Positions 19,448 to 29,768 of a DNA stretch of 64,000 nt are shown in pieces (positions within the stretch are counted from its first letter, which is position 1; the number at the start of each line of letters is the position of its first letter). The stretch is from the NCBI RefSeq assembly GCF_009852415.1, contig NZ_WOXS01000002.1, forward strand, positions 3,574,001 to 3,638,000, written 5' to 3'. The stretch is from Streptomyces sp. Tu 3180 (GTDB lineage Bacteria > Actinomycetota > Actinomycetes > Streptomycetales > Streptomycetaceae). A program made the position numbers and the translations under genes. The notes beneath the pieces are model-generated. The model was given only the letters and a program-made list of their open reading frames with translations, made no database searches and had not been told where the DNA came from.

Positions 19448-21274
19448 TCAACCCGTACCGAAGGCGATCACCAGGTACTCCTTCTCCGTACTGGAGAAGT
19501 CACTGGCGTACACACCCGACATGTACAGCCGCCCCTGCGAGAACAGGATCTCGGCGTACTCCGGCAGCATCCGCGTCTCCACGTCCCGCACGGACTCCGT
19601 CGCCGGGTTCTCCATCAGCGTCGTCTGCTTGAAGGACCCCCCGTCGATGCTCACGATCTGCCCGCCCTTGTCGTACGGCGGGCGCTTGTACGCCAGGATG
19701 TTGCCGCCGTCCATCCGCAGCGGGGTGAGCGTGTAGCCGTCGCCCGCGTCGGCGCGCTGACCGGTCTCCTTGCCGGTCGCCAGGTCGAAGGCCACGATCC
19801 CGTTGGTCTGGCCGTACTTGCCCGTGCTCTCGTCCTCCTCGGTCGCGATGTACAGCCGGTCGTCGCCGACCGCCAGTCCGCTGCACTGGTCGATCTTGGT
19901 GATGATGTCGCAGCGGGCCGCGAACTCCTCGCCCGGCGCGGAGATGCGCGTCCGCAGCTTGCCGGTCTTGTTGTCGATGGAGAAGAAGTCCGAGATGCCG
20001 CTGCCGTCACCCGCGGAGTCGCCCACGTCGGACGCCACGACCAGCGGGTCGGTGGACACGACGCCGGCGTACTCGATGCCCTCGTCCATCTTGTACTCGC
20101 TGATCACCTTCCCGGACTTCGGGTCGATGGTCTGGATGTGCAGCTGGCGCTGCCCGTACGAACCGCACTTGCGCACCGCGACCAGCTTCTCGCCGCCGCC
20201 GTACCCGGCGTCGTAGCAGGTGTCGGACGTCTTCGGGGCCCACAGCTGCTTGCCGGAGCCGATCTCCCAGGCGGCGCCGCCGCTGGTGCTGCCCGCGGCG
20301 ACGGTGCTCCCGCTGAGGGTGACGTTGCCGAAGCTGATCGGCATGGTGCCGGACTTGGCGGTCCTGGACCACAGCTCCTTGCCCGCCTCCAGGTCGATCG
20401 CCGTCACCTGGGTGCACGACTGGGGGTCCGTCTTGGTCGGCATGGCGGGCTTGTGGACGATCGCCGTCTTGTTGTCCTCGGTGACGTGGTCGCTGGCCTC
20501 GCACACGGGACCGGGCAGGTCGATCGTCCACTGCTCGGTGCCCTTGTCCCGGTCGTAACCGACGATCTCGGCGATGCCGCTCTTGGCGTACACCGTGTCG
20601 GTCACCCAGGAACCCGAGGTGACGACGGTCGTGCTGCCCTTGGGGACCTTGGGCGCCGGCACCTGGAAGAGGACCTGGGAGGCGGGGTCGGCCGGTGCCT
20701 TCTCCTCACCGCCGGCGGAGGTGCCGCCCCCGCCGCCGTTCTTGGTGTCCTCGCCGCCGGTGCCGCCGGAGTCCGCGGAGTTGTTCTTGTCGTCGTCCTT
20801 GCCGGAGGACGCGTACCAGACGCCGCCGCCGACGATCAGGGCGATGGCCACGACCGCGGCGACGATGATGGCGATCTGCGCGTTGAACTTCCGCCCGCCG
20901 CCCGGTTGCCCCGGCATCGGCTGCATCGGCACGGTCGCCTGGGGATAGCCGTACCCGGGCTGGCCGTACGGGCCCGGCTGCTGCCCCGGGTAGCCGTACC
21001 CGGCCGGGGGCTGCTGCCCCGGGTAGCCGTACCCGCCCGGAGGCTGCTGCCCCGGGTAGCCGTAACCGCCCGGGGGCTGCTGCGGGTAGCCGTACCCGGG
21101 CCCCTGCGGGGCGGACGGAGGAGGCGTCGGCGGGGTCGCCGGAGCGGCCGGGGGCGACTGTGGGGCCTGCGGATAGCCGTACCCGGGCTGGGCGGGCTGG
21201 GCGGGCGGCTGCGCCGGATCCTGCGGCGGTCCGAAGCCCGGCTGCTGCGGGGGCTGTTGGGGCGGCTGGGTCAT
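19448..21274 (-). CDS. Membrane-anchored PQQ-type beta-propeller protein with Pro/Gly/Tyr-rich N-terminus
   Basis: A 608-residue protein. Residues 1 to about 130 form a cytoplasmic low-complexity segment rich in Pro, Gln, Gly and Tyr (repeats of GGYGYPGQQPP). A single membrane helix follows (about 140-162, IAIIVAAVVAIALIVGGGVWYA), then an acidic linker. The extracytoplasmic C-terminal domain has short beta-strand repeats such as DKGTEQWTIDL, LEAGKELWSRT and ATGKETGQRA, typical of PQQ-like quinoprotein/outer-membrane BamB-like repeats. It lacks kinase or enzymatic motifs. ATG 21274 (MTQPPQQPP) was chosen by analogy with its neighbour, which starts MTQPPNQPPQ. It is probably a structural or sensory propeller at the cell surface; the function is unknown. 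A tandem paralogue lies immediately upstream. Confidence 0.85.
   Translation of the reverse strand: MTQPPQQPPQQPGFGPPQDPAQPPAQPAQPGYGYPQAPQSPPAAPATPPTPPPSAPQGPGYGYPQQPPGGYGYPGQQPPGGYGYPGQQPPAGYGYPGQQPGPYGQPGYGYPQATVPMQPMPGQPGGGRKFNAQIAIIVAAVVAIALIVGGGVWYASSGKDDDKNNSADSGGTGGEDTKNGGGGGTSAGGEEKAPADPASQVLFQVPAPKVPKGSTTVVTSGSWVTDTVYAKSGIAEIVGYDRDKGTEQWTIDLPGPVCEASDHVTEDNKTAIVHKPAMPTKTDPQSCTQVTAIDLEAGKELWSRTAKSGTMPISFGNVTLSGSTVAAGSTSGGAAWEIGSGKQLWAPKTSDTCYDAGYGGGEKLVAVRKCGSYGQRQLHIQTIDPKSGKVISEYKMDEGIEYAGVVSTDPLVVASDVGDSAGDGSGISDFFSIDNKTGKLRTRISAPGEEFAARCDIITKIDQCSGLAVGDDRLYIATEEDESTGKYGQTNGIVAFDLATGKETGQRADAGDGYTLTPLRMDGGNILAYKRPPYDKGGQIVSIDGGSFKQTTLMENPATESVRDVETRMLPEYAEILFSQGRLYMSGVYASDFSSTEKEYLVIAFGTG
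20976..21074 (-). repeat. Three 33-bp tandem repeats encoding GGYGYPGQQPP
   Basis: Near-identical 33-base units at 20976-21008, 21009-21041 and 21042-21074 encode the Tyr/Gly/Pro repeats of the propeller protein. A partial fourth unit follows. Such arrays tend to vary in copy number. Confidence 0.85.
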
Positions 21275-21385
21275 GACGTGAGCACCTCGGGGAAGGGGAC
21301 GGGCGGCGACGGGTGAGTGAGCTGAGCGACCGGACGGGAGCGGGGGCACCGGCCGGGGCCGGGGCCCCCGCCGCCGTCACGCGCC

Positions 21386-23164
21386 TCACTCGCCGTAGGC
21401 GAGCATCAACTTCTCCTTCGACTCGTCATTGCCGATCAGCCGGGTGGTCGAGATGTAGAAGCGGCCGTCGACCCAGTCGATCGACCTGCTGTAGAAGCTG
21501 TTCTCGATCTGCGCGACGCCCTGCGGGTTCTGCATCAGCTCGGCCGGCTCGTGGCTCCCGCCGGTGGTCGGGACGGACACGACCCGGCCGCCCGCGTCGT
21601 AGGAGGGCTGCACGTAGGCGATGAGCTTGCCGCCCTCGACCTTCATGGGCAGCATCGACTCCTCGACCGGGGACTCGACCCGCCACTTCTCCTTGCCGTC
21701 GGCGAGGTTGATCGCGACGATCTCGTTGGCCCCGGTGGTCGCCTTGGTGGGCAGGTACAGGGTGCTGTCGTCGACGGCGACGCCCTCGCAGCCCTGGAGG
21801 TCGCGCGCGAGGATGGCCCAGCCGCACGTGGGGGCGAAGTCCTCGTCGACGCCGACCTGCGAACGCACCTTGCCGCCGGCGGTGAAGGTGGCGATGTTCC
21901 AGAGCTTCTTGTCGTCACCCTCCTCCTTGGTGCTGTAGACGACGAGCGGGTCCACGGAGTAGGCCCGCTCGACCCTCCAGCCCTTCTCGTACGCGTAGGT
22001 CCACTTCACCTTGCCGGTCTTCGGGTCGAGCTCCCGGACCTCGTCGTGCTCGTTGTCGCCGCCGGCGCCGCAGGAGGCGACCTGGATCAGCCGCTCGCCG
22101 CCCGCGAACCCGGCGGGGAAGCAGGTCTCGTCGTACCTCTTGGAGTCGAACAGCTTCTTGCCGCTGGTCACGTCGTACGCCGTGCCGGACTGCGAGCGGC
22201 CCACCATCAGCGTGTTGCCGGCGAGGGTCATCTCGATGGAGATCGCGGAGTCGAAGAGCTCACCGTCGGCGACCTCCTCGGTCCAGCCCTTCTTGCCGGT
22301 GTCGAGGTCGACGAGCTGGAGCTGGTTGCACTTGGCACGGTCGCTGTCGCCGCTCATGTGGGCGACGACGACCTTGTCGTCGGCCGTCTTCTCCTGGGTG
22401 ACCGCGCAGATCTTGTGCGGGAAGGTGATGGGCTCCCAGGCGGGCTCGCCGTCGCCGACGTCGTACGCGGACAGCTGCTTGTAGGCCGCCTTCACCGCCG
22501 TCTTGTCGGTGATCCACATGCCGGGGGCGTCGGCGCCGGAACCGGGCGCGTCGGGCGCCTCCTTGTACCAGAGCACCTTCGACTCGCCGTCCTTGCGGCC
22601 CTCGTTGAGGTTCTCCGGGTCCGCGCCGCCGTCACCGCTGCCGTCACCGGGGTTGACGGGGGCGCCGGAGGAGCCGCCCTTGGGGTCGTCGCTCTTCCCG
22701 GCGACCGGCTTCCCGTCCTTGCCGTCGTCGCCGCCGGAGACCGCCCACACGGTGCCGCCGACGACCAGCAGCGCCGCCACCGCGGCGCCGACGACGAGGG
22801 CCGGCTTGCCCCTGAAGGGATTGCGGGAGCCGGATCCGGGGGGCGGCGTGCCGGGCGCCCCGGGGAACTGCGGCTGCGGCGGATAGCCGTACCCGGGCTG
22901 CCCGTAGGGGCCCGGCTGCTGCGGCTGCCCGTACGGACCCGGCTGCTGCGGCTGCCCGTAGGGGCCGGAGGCGTACGGCCCGGAGGCGTACGGTCCCGGC
23001 TGCTGCGGGTAGCCGTACCCGGGCGGCGGGCCCTGCGCGGGCGGCGGGGTCTGGGGCGGGCCCTGCGGAGGCGGCGGCGTCTGCGGGGCTCCGAAGCCAC
23101 CGCCCGGCGGATCCTGCGGCGCTCCGAAGCCACCCTGAGGCGGCTGGTTGGGCGGCTGAGTCAT
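21386..23164 (-). CDS. Second membrane-anchored PQQ-type beta-propeller protein (paralogue)
   Basis: A 592-residue paralogue of the downstream gene with the same plan. A cytoplasmic low-complexity segment (GPYGQPQQP and GPYAS repeats, about residues 1-120) precedes one membrane helix (about 125-147, ALVVGAAVAALLVVGGTVWAV). A Gly/Asp-rich linker and an extracytoplasmic propeller domain follow, with repeats such as DTGKKGWTEEV, VTSGKKLFDSK, PKTGKVKWTYA and ADGKEKWRVES. The gap to the downstream paralogue is about 110 bases, so the pair may form one transcript. The function is unknown, and the duplication suggests related but distinct partners. Confidence 0.85.
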   Translation of the reverse strand: MTQPPNQPPQGGFGAPQDPPGGGFGAPQTPPPPQGPPQTPPPAQGPPPGYGYPQQPGPYASGPYASGPYGQPQQPGPYGQPQQPGPYGQPGYGYPPQPQFPGAPGTPPPGSGSRNPFRGKPALVVGAAVAALLVVGGTVWAVSGGDDGKDGKPVAGKSDDPKGGSSGAPVNPGDGSGDGGADPENLNEGRKDGESKVLWYKEAPDAPGSGADAPGMWITDKTAVKAAYKQLSAYDVGDGEPAWEPITFPHKICAVTQEKTADDKVVVAHMSGDSDRAKCNQLQLVDLDTGKKGWTEEVADGELFDSAISIEMTLAGNTLMVGRSQSGTAYDVTSGKKLFDSKRYDETCFPAGFAGGERLIQVASCGAGGDNEHDEVRELDPKTGKVKWTYAYEKGWRVERAYSVDPLVVYSTKEEGDDKKLWNIATFTAGGKVRSQVGVDEDFAPTCGWAILARDLQGCEGVAVDDSTLYLPTKATTGANEIVAINLADGKEKWRVESPVEESMLPMKVEGGKLIAYVQPSYDAGGRVVSVPTTGGSHEPAELMQNPQGVAQIENSFYSRSIDWVDGRFYISTTRLIGNDESKEKLMLAYGE

Positions 23165-23283
23165 CAGCGCGTTCCCCCTTACTCACTGATTTTTAGCCAC
23201 GCCCTGAGGTACGTGATGAACCCAGAGTCGTCTTCAGACAGTTCTCAGACGGCTCTTTCTATCACCCGGCGCCGACGGCCCAC

Positions 23284-23324
23284 CGGGCCGTGTCCTCCCC
23301 TGTTCCCAAGGGAGGACCGGCCCG
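23284..23324 (-). terminator. Terminator after the ABC-F gene
   Basis: A two-part stem: 7 bp (23284-23290 with 23318-23324) and 7 bp (23293-23299 with 23310-23316), with a small internal loop between them and a 10-base apical loop. It lies 85 bases downstream of the leftward ABC-F gene. Confidence 0.6.
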
Positions 23325-23409
23325 TGATGCCCTCGTTACGTGCCTTCACGCCCCCTTCACGCGCCGCGCGTTCCCCCTGCGCGGGCGCGCGGACGGATCC
23401 GCGCACGGG

Positions 23410-25230
<1,821 letters not shown>

Positions 25231-25386
25231 TTCTCTCCTGCCCGGTGGATCGATCAGCTTTCAAGCGTAGGCCCTGACGGAGGGCGGCCGGTGCGCGAGG
25301 GGACAGTCACTCTCCGTGACGACGCGGTCGGGAACGGACGGCCCCCGTGGAGGGCGGGCGGCGGGATCCCGTCCGCGGGAGGGACC

Positions 25387-25983
25387 ATGACCGCCGAGTC
25401 CGCAGAGCACCGCCGCCCCTGGCCGGTGCCGCCCGTGGGCGGCTGCACCGTGGACGACCTGTTCGCGCTGCCCGGTCTCCCGCCGCACACCGAGCTGATC
25501 GGCGGGAGCCTGGTTCTCGTGAGTCCGCAGCGCAATTTCCCCGCAGACGTGACCGGCCTGCCGGTCAGCGGCTTGCGGCACAGCGTGCCGAAGAAGTTCA
25601 GGGTGAAGCGGGAGATGACCATCGTCCTGGACCGGCGCAACGAACCGGAGCCCGAGGTGAGTGTGGTCTTCGCCGATGCGGTCCGTGGCCCGGACCGGAC
25701 GAGCTGCCGGGCTCAGGACGTGGTGCCGGCCGTCGAGGTCGTGTCCCCTGACTCGGAGTCCCGTGACCGCACGACCGAGCCGTACGAGTGCGGCACCGCG
25801 GGCATCCCCCACTTCCGGCGGGTCGAGCGGGACGGGACCGACCGCGAGCCGCTCGTCCACGTCCACGAGCTCGGCCCGGTGACGCAGTCCCGCGTGCACA
25901 TGGGCATGCACCGCGACCGGATCGAGGTCGACGAGCCCTCCACCGTCGCCATCGACCCGGGCCCGGTCGAAGCACGGTCCTGA
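25387..25983 (+). CDS. Uma2-family (PD-(D/E)XK-like) protein
   Basis: A 198-residue protein of the Uma2/DUF820 family, whose fold is that of restriction-type nucleases. Typical segments are LPPHTELIGGSLVLVSP near the N-terminus, EPEVSVVFADA in place of the usual PDVvvv strand, and the core AVEVVSPDSESRDRTTEPYE followed by AGIPHFRRVE. The lysine expected in the DRxxK position is Glu here, and the first acidic position is Glu instead of Asp, so nuclease activity is doubtful. Such genes are numerous in Streptomyces and their role is unknown. It is convergent with ispE, with a 4-base gap between stop codons. Confidence 0.8.
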   Translation: MTAESAEHRRPWPVPPVGGCTVDDLFALPGLPPHTELIGGSLVLVSPQRNFPADVTGLPVSGLRHSVPKKFRVKREMTIVLDRRNEPEPEVSVVFADAVRGPDRTSCRAQDVVPAVEVVSPDSESRDRTTEPYECGTAGIPHFRRVERDGTDREPLVHVHELGPVTQSRVHMGMHRDRIEVDEPSTVAIDPGPVEARS

Positions 25984-25987
25984 GCCC

Positions 25988-26884
25988 TCAGACGAGCGTC
26001 GCCCCCGGCACCGGTCCCGCTGCCACGCGCACCGTGCGGCAGGTGCCGGAGGCGCGCAGTGCGGCGGCGATCGTGTCCGCCGACTCCGCGTCGGAGGCGA
26101 GGAACGCCGTCGTCGGCCCCGAACCCGAGACCAGGGTGGCCAGCGCACCGGCCGTGCGGCCCGCCGCGAGGGTGTCGGCCAGCTCCGGGAACAGGGAGAG
26201 GGCCGCCGGCTGGAGGTCGTTGGAGACGGTGGCGGCGAGCGCTTCCGCGTCCCCCTTCGCCAGGGCGTCGAGCAGCGGCTGCGAGGCCACCGGCTCGGGG
26301 ATGTCCCGGCCCTCGGCCAGCCGGTCGAACTCTCGGAACACCGCCGGTGTCGACAGCCCCCGCGAGGCCATCGCGAACACCCAGTGGAAGGTGCCCCCGA
26401 CCTCCAGCTCCGTCAGCCTCTCGCCCCGCCCGGTGCCGAGCGCCGCCCCTCCCACCAGGCTGAACGGCACGTCGCTGCCCAGCTCGGCGCAGATGTCGAG
26501 CAGTTCCTCCCGCGAGGCGCCCGTCCCCCACAACGCGTCGCAGGCCAGCAGCGCGCCCGCGCCGTCCGCGCTGCCACCCGCCATGCCGCCGGCGACGGGG
26601 ATGTCCTTGGCGATGTGGAGGTGCACGCCGGCGTCGCGGCCGTACCGCCCGGCGAGCGCGAGGGCGGCGCGGGCGGCGAGGTTGGTGCGGTCCAGGGGCA
26701 CCTGGCCGGCGTCGGGACCCTCGCAGGTGATCCGCAGCCCGTCCGGCGAGGGGGTCGCGGTGACCTCGTCGTGGAGGCCGACCGCGAGGAAGACGTTGGC
26801 CAGGTCGTGGAAGCCGTCGGGGCGGGCGGCGCCGACCGCGAGCTGGACGTTGACCTTGGCGGGGACGCGGACGGTGACGCTCAC
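25988..26884 (-). CDS. ispE: 4-diphosphocytidyl-2-C-methyl-D-erythritol kinase
   Basis: GHMP kinase of the non-mevalonate (MEP) isoprenoid pathway; phosphorylates CDP-ME with ATP. The 298-residue protein starts VRVPAKVNVQLAVGAARPDGFHDL and has the ATP loop IPVAGGMAGGSADGAGALLA (about residues 93-112) and a C-terminal SGSGPTTAFL motif. Its ATG overlaps the rsmA stop by four bases, so it is coupled to rsmA. This pairing is conserved across actinobacteria. Confidence 0.96.
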   Translation of the reverse strand: MSVTVRVPAKVNVQLAVGAARPDGFHDLANVFLAVGLHDEVTATPSPDGLRITCEGPDAGQVPLDRTNLAARAALALAGRYGRDAGVHLHIAKDIPVAGGMAGGSADGAGALLACDALWGTGASREELLDICAELGSDVPFSLVGGAALGTGRGERLTELEVGGTFHWVFAMASRGLSTPAVFREFDRLAEGRDIPEPVASQPLLDALAKGDAEALAATVSNDLQPAALSLFPELADTLAAGRTAGALATLVSGSGPTTAFLASDAESADTIAAALRASGTCRTVRVAAGPVPGATLV

Positions 26885-27759
26885 GCGGCGGGCTCCTTGT
26901 GCGGGGCGTGTTCGGCGATGCGCGCGAACTCCTCGACGGTCAGGGACTCCCCCCGGGCCTGCGGCGACACCCCGGCGGCGACCAGGGCGGCCTCCGCGGC
27001 CGCCGCCGAGCCCGCCCAGCCGGCGAGCGCGGCCCGCAGGGTCTTGCGGCGCTGGGCGAAGGCCGCGTCGACGACCGCGAACACCTCGCGCCGGGAGGCG
27101 CTGGTCTTCGGCGGCTCCGCGCGGCGGACCAGCGAGACCAGCCCGCTGTCGACGTTGGGCGCCGGCCAGAAGACGTTCCGCCCGATGGCGCCGGCCCGCT
27201 TGACCTCGGCGTACCAGTTGGCCTTGACCGAGGGCACGCCGTACACCTTGGAGCCGGGCGCGGCGGCGAGCCGGTCGGCGACCTCCGACTGGACCATGAC
27301 GAGGGTGCGCTCGATGCTCGGGAAGGTGCCGAGCATGTGCAGCAGCACCGGGACGGCCACGTTGTAGGGGAGGTTCGCGACCAGCGCGGTCGGGGCGGGG
27401 CCGGGCAGCTCGGCGACGTGCATGGCGTCGGAGTGGACCAGCGCGAACCGGTCGGCGCGCCCGGGCATGCGGGCGGCGACGGTGGCGGGCAGCGCGGCGG
27501 CCAGGACGTCGTCGATCTCGACGGCGGTGACCCGGTCGGCGACCTCCAGCAGCGCCAGCGTGAGCGAGCCGAGTCCCGGGCCGACCTCGACGACCACGTC
27601 GTCGGGGCGGACCTCGGCGGTGCGGACGATCCGGCGGACCGTGTTCGCGTCGATGACGAAGTTCTGGCCGCGCTGCTTGGTGGGGCGTACGCCGAGGGCG
27701 GCCGCCAGTTCACGGACGTCGGCGGGGCCCAGGAGGGCGTCGGGGGTGGGGCTGGTCAC
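26881..27759 (-). CDS. rsmA: 16S rRNA adenine-N6,N6-dimethyltransferase (KsgA)
   Basis: Dimethylates two adjacent adenosines in the 3' terminal hairpin of 16S rRNA during 30S assembly. The 292-residue protein contains KQRGQNFVID, the SAM motif VEVGPGLGSLTLALLE (about residues 55-70) and the catalytic NLPYNVAVP motif (about residue 129). GTG start. In many actinobacteria rpfB lies between tatD and this gene; here only 77 bases separate rsmA from tatD. Confidence 0.96.
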   Translation of the reverse strand: MTSPTPDALLGPADVRELAAALGVRPTKQRGQNFVIDANTVRRIVRTAEVRPDDVVVEVGPGLGSLTLALLEVADRVTAVEIDDVLAAALPATVAARMPGRADRFALVHSDAMHVAELPGPAPTALVANLPYNVAVPVLLHMLGTFPSIERTLVMVQSEVADRLAAAPGSKVYGVPSVKANWYAEVKRAGAIGRNVFWPAPNVDSGLVSLVRRAEPPKTSASRREVFAVVDAAFAQRRKTLRAALAGWAGSAAAAEAALVAAGVSPQARGESLTVEEFARIAEHAPHKEPAA

Positions 27760-27836
27760 GGGACAAGGGTACGGGGCGGGACGGCGGCCCAGGTCACCCG
27801 CGCGGCCCGCCCCGCCTCCGGGGGACGCGACCGGGG

Positions 27837-28736
27837 TCAGTAGCCGAAGGCGCGGGCCGTGTTCGCCCCGAGGGCCGTCGCCAGCGTGTCCTCGTCGACG
27901 CCCCGCACGGCGGCCATGGCGCGCACCGTGACCGGCACCAGGTACGGGGCGTTCGGCCGGCCGCGGTAGGGCGCCGGGGTCAGGAAGGGCGCGTCGGTCT
28001 CCACCAGGACCAGCCCCAGCGGGGCGACGGCGAGCGCGTCGCGCAGGTTCTGCGCGTTCTTGAAGGTGACGTTGCCGGCGAACGACATGAAGTACCCGGC
28101 GGCGGCGCAGATCTCCGCCATCTCCGCGTCCCCGGAGTAGCAGTGGAAGACGGTCCGCTCGGGGGCGCCCTCCTCCTTCAGCACGCGCAGGACGTCGGCG
28201 TGGGCGTCGCGGTCGTGGATCACCAGGGCCTTGCCGTGCCGCTTGGCGATCTCGATGTGGGCGCGGAAGGACCGCTCCTGCGCCTCCTTGCCCTCCGGCC
28301 CGGTGCGGAAGTAGTCCAGCCCGGTCTCGCCGACGCCCTTGACCTGGGGCAGCGCGGCCAGCCGGTCGATCTCGGCGAGGGCCTCGTCCAGCGCCGCGTC
28401 CCCGCCGGCCGCGCGGGCGCCCTGCCGGGACCAGCCGTCGGGGTCCCCGTGGACGATGCGCGGGGCCTCGTTCGGATGCAGCGCGACGGTCGCGTGGACG
28501 CTCTCGTACGCCGCGGCCGTCTGCGCGGCCCAGCGCGAGCCCGCGAGGTCGCAGCCGACCTGCACGACCGTCGTCACGCCCACCGACGCGGCCTTGGCGA
28601 GGGCGTCCTCCACCGTGCCGGACTGCATGTCGAGGTGGGTGTGCGAGTCCGCGACCGGCACCCCCAGGGGCGCCGGGAGCGGCGGGGCGGTGTTCTTGCC
28701 GGTCCGGTCGGACGTGTCGGAGGCGTTCGCAGACAT
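27837..28736 (-). CDS. tatD: TatD-family metal-dependent hydrolase / DNase
   Basis: A 299-residue TIM-barrel metallohydrolase. Metal ligands are visible: HTHLD (about residues 32-36), the Glu in GVGETGLDYFR, VIHDRDAH, FHCYSGD and the final Asp in VETDAPFLTP. TatD proteins have 3'-exonuclease activity on DNA. It lies between rsmI and rsmA in a leftward run, and co-transcription is likely. Confidence 0.93.
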   Translation of the reverse strand: MSANASDTSDRTGKNTAPPLPAPLGVPVADSHTHLDMQSGTVEDALAKAASVGVTTVVQVGCDLAGSRWAAQTAAAYESVHATVALHPNEAPRIVHGDPDGWSRQGARAAGGDAALDEALAEIDRLAALPQVKGVGETGLDYFRTGPEGKEAQERSFRAHIEIAKRHGKALVIHDRDAHADVLRVLKEEGAPERTVFHCYSGDAEMAEICAAAGYFMSFAGNVTFKNAQNLRDALAVAPLGLVLVETDAPFLTPAPYRGRPNAPYLVPVTVRAMAAVRGVDEDTLATALGANTARAFGY

Positions 28737-28795
28737 GCCCCCGATCCTACGGAAGGGGCGTGCCGCACCGTCCGGGCACGGGTGGGGGCGGCCGC

Positions 28796-29644
28796 CTACT
28801 CCGCGGAGCGCTTCGCCGCCACCACCGCGTCGAACACCTCACGCTTCGGCACCCCCGCCGCCACGGCCACCGCGGCGATCGCCTCCTTGCGCCGCTCCCC
28901 GGCCTCCTCGCGCACCCGCACCCGGCGCACCAGCTCGGCGGCGTCCACCTCCTCGGGCCCCTTCTCCGGCGCCCCCTCGACCACCACGGTGATCTCCCCG
29001 CGCACCCCCTCGGCCGCCCACGCGGCGAGCTCGGCCAGCGGGCCCCGCCTGACCTCCTCGTACGTCTTGGTCAGCTCCCGGCAGACGGCGGCCCGGCGCT
29101 CGGCGCCGAACACCTCGGCCATCGCGGCGAGCGTGTCGTCGAGCCGGTGCGGGGCCTCGAAGTAGACGAGGGTGCGCCGTTCCCCGGCCACCTCCCGCAG
29201 CCGCCCCAGCCGCTCCCCGGCCTTGCGGGGCAGGAACCCCTCGAAGCAGAACCGGTCCACGGGCAGCCCGGACAGGGCGAGCGCGGTGAGCACGGCGGAC
29301 GGTCCGGGCACCGCGGTGACCCTGACGTCCCGCTCGACGGCCGCCGCGACCAGCCGGTACCCGGGGTCGGAGACCGAGGGCATCCCGGCGTCCGTCACCA
29401 GCAGCACGCGCGCGCCGCCCGTCAGCTCCTCGACCAGTTCGGGCGTGCGGGCGGACTCGTTGCCCTCGAAGTACGACACGATCCGCCCCCGGGGCGTGAC
29501 GCCGAGCGCCTGGGCCAGCCGGCGCAGCCGCCGGGTGTCCTCGGCGGCGACGACGTCGGCGCCGGCCAGCTCCTCGGCGAGCCGGGGCGGGGCGTCGGAG
29601 ACGTCGCCGATGGGGGTGCCTGCGAGTACGAGGGTTCCGGTCAC
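28796..29644 (-). CDS. rsmI: 16S rRNA (cytidine-1402 2'-O)-methyltransferase
   Basis: Methylates the ribose of C1402 in 16S rRNA. The 282-residue SAM-dependent tetrapyrrole-methylase fold shows LVLAGTPIGDVSDAPPRL at the N-terminus, AEDTRRLRRL, and VTDAGMPSVSDPGYRLV with VPGPSAVLTALALSG. GTG start. It is divergent from pmt, and the two promoters must lie within about 124 bases. Confidence 0.95.
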   Translation of the reverse strand: MTGTLVLAGTPIGDVSDAPPRLAEELAGADVVAAEDTRRLRRLAQALGVTPRGRIVSYFEGNESARTPELVEELTGGARVLLVTDAGMPSVSDPGYRLVAAAVERDVRVTAVPGPSAVLTALALSGLPVDRFCFEGFLPRKAGERLGRLREVAGERRTLVYFEAPHRLDDTLAAMAEVFGAERRAAVCRELTKTYEEVRRGPLAELAAWAAEGVRGEITVVVEGAPEKGPEEVDAAELVRRVRVREEAGERRKEAIAAVAVAAGVPKREVFDAVVAAKRSAE

Positions 29645-29768
29645 GCCCCCATCCTCCCAGGACCGGGCGGAGGGGACGCAGCCGGAGCGGACACGGCCCG
29701 GGGGGACGCAGGCGGGGCATACCGCCCATGCACGGGACTCCCACAGCGCCGTTCCCTACGATGGCGCG

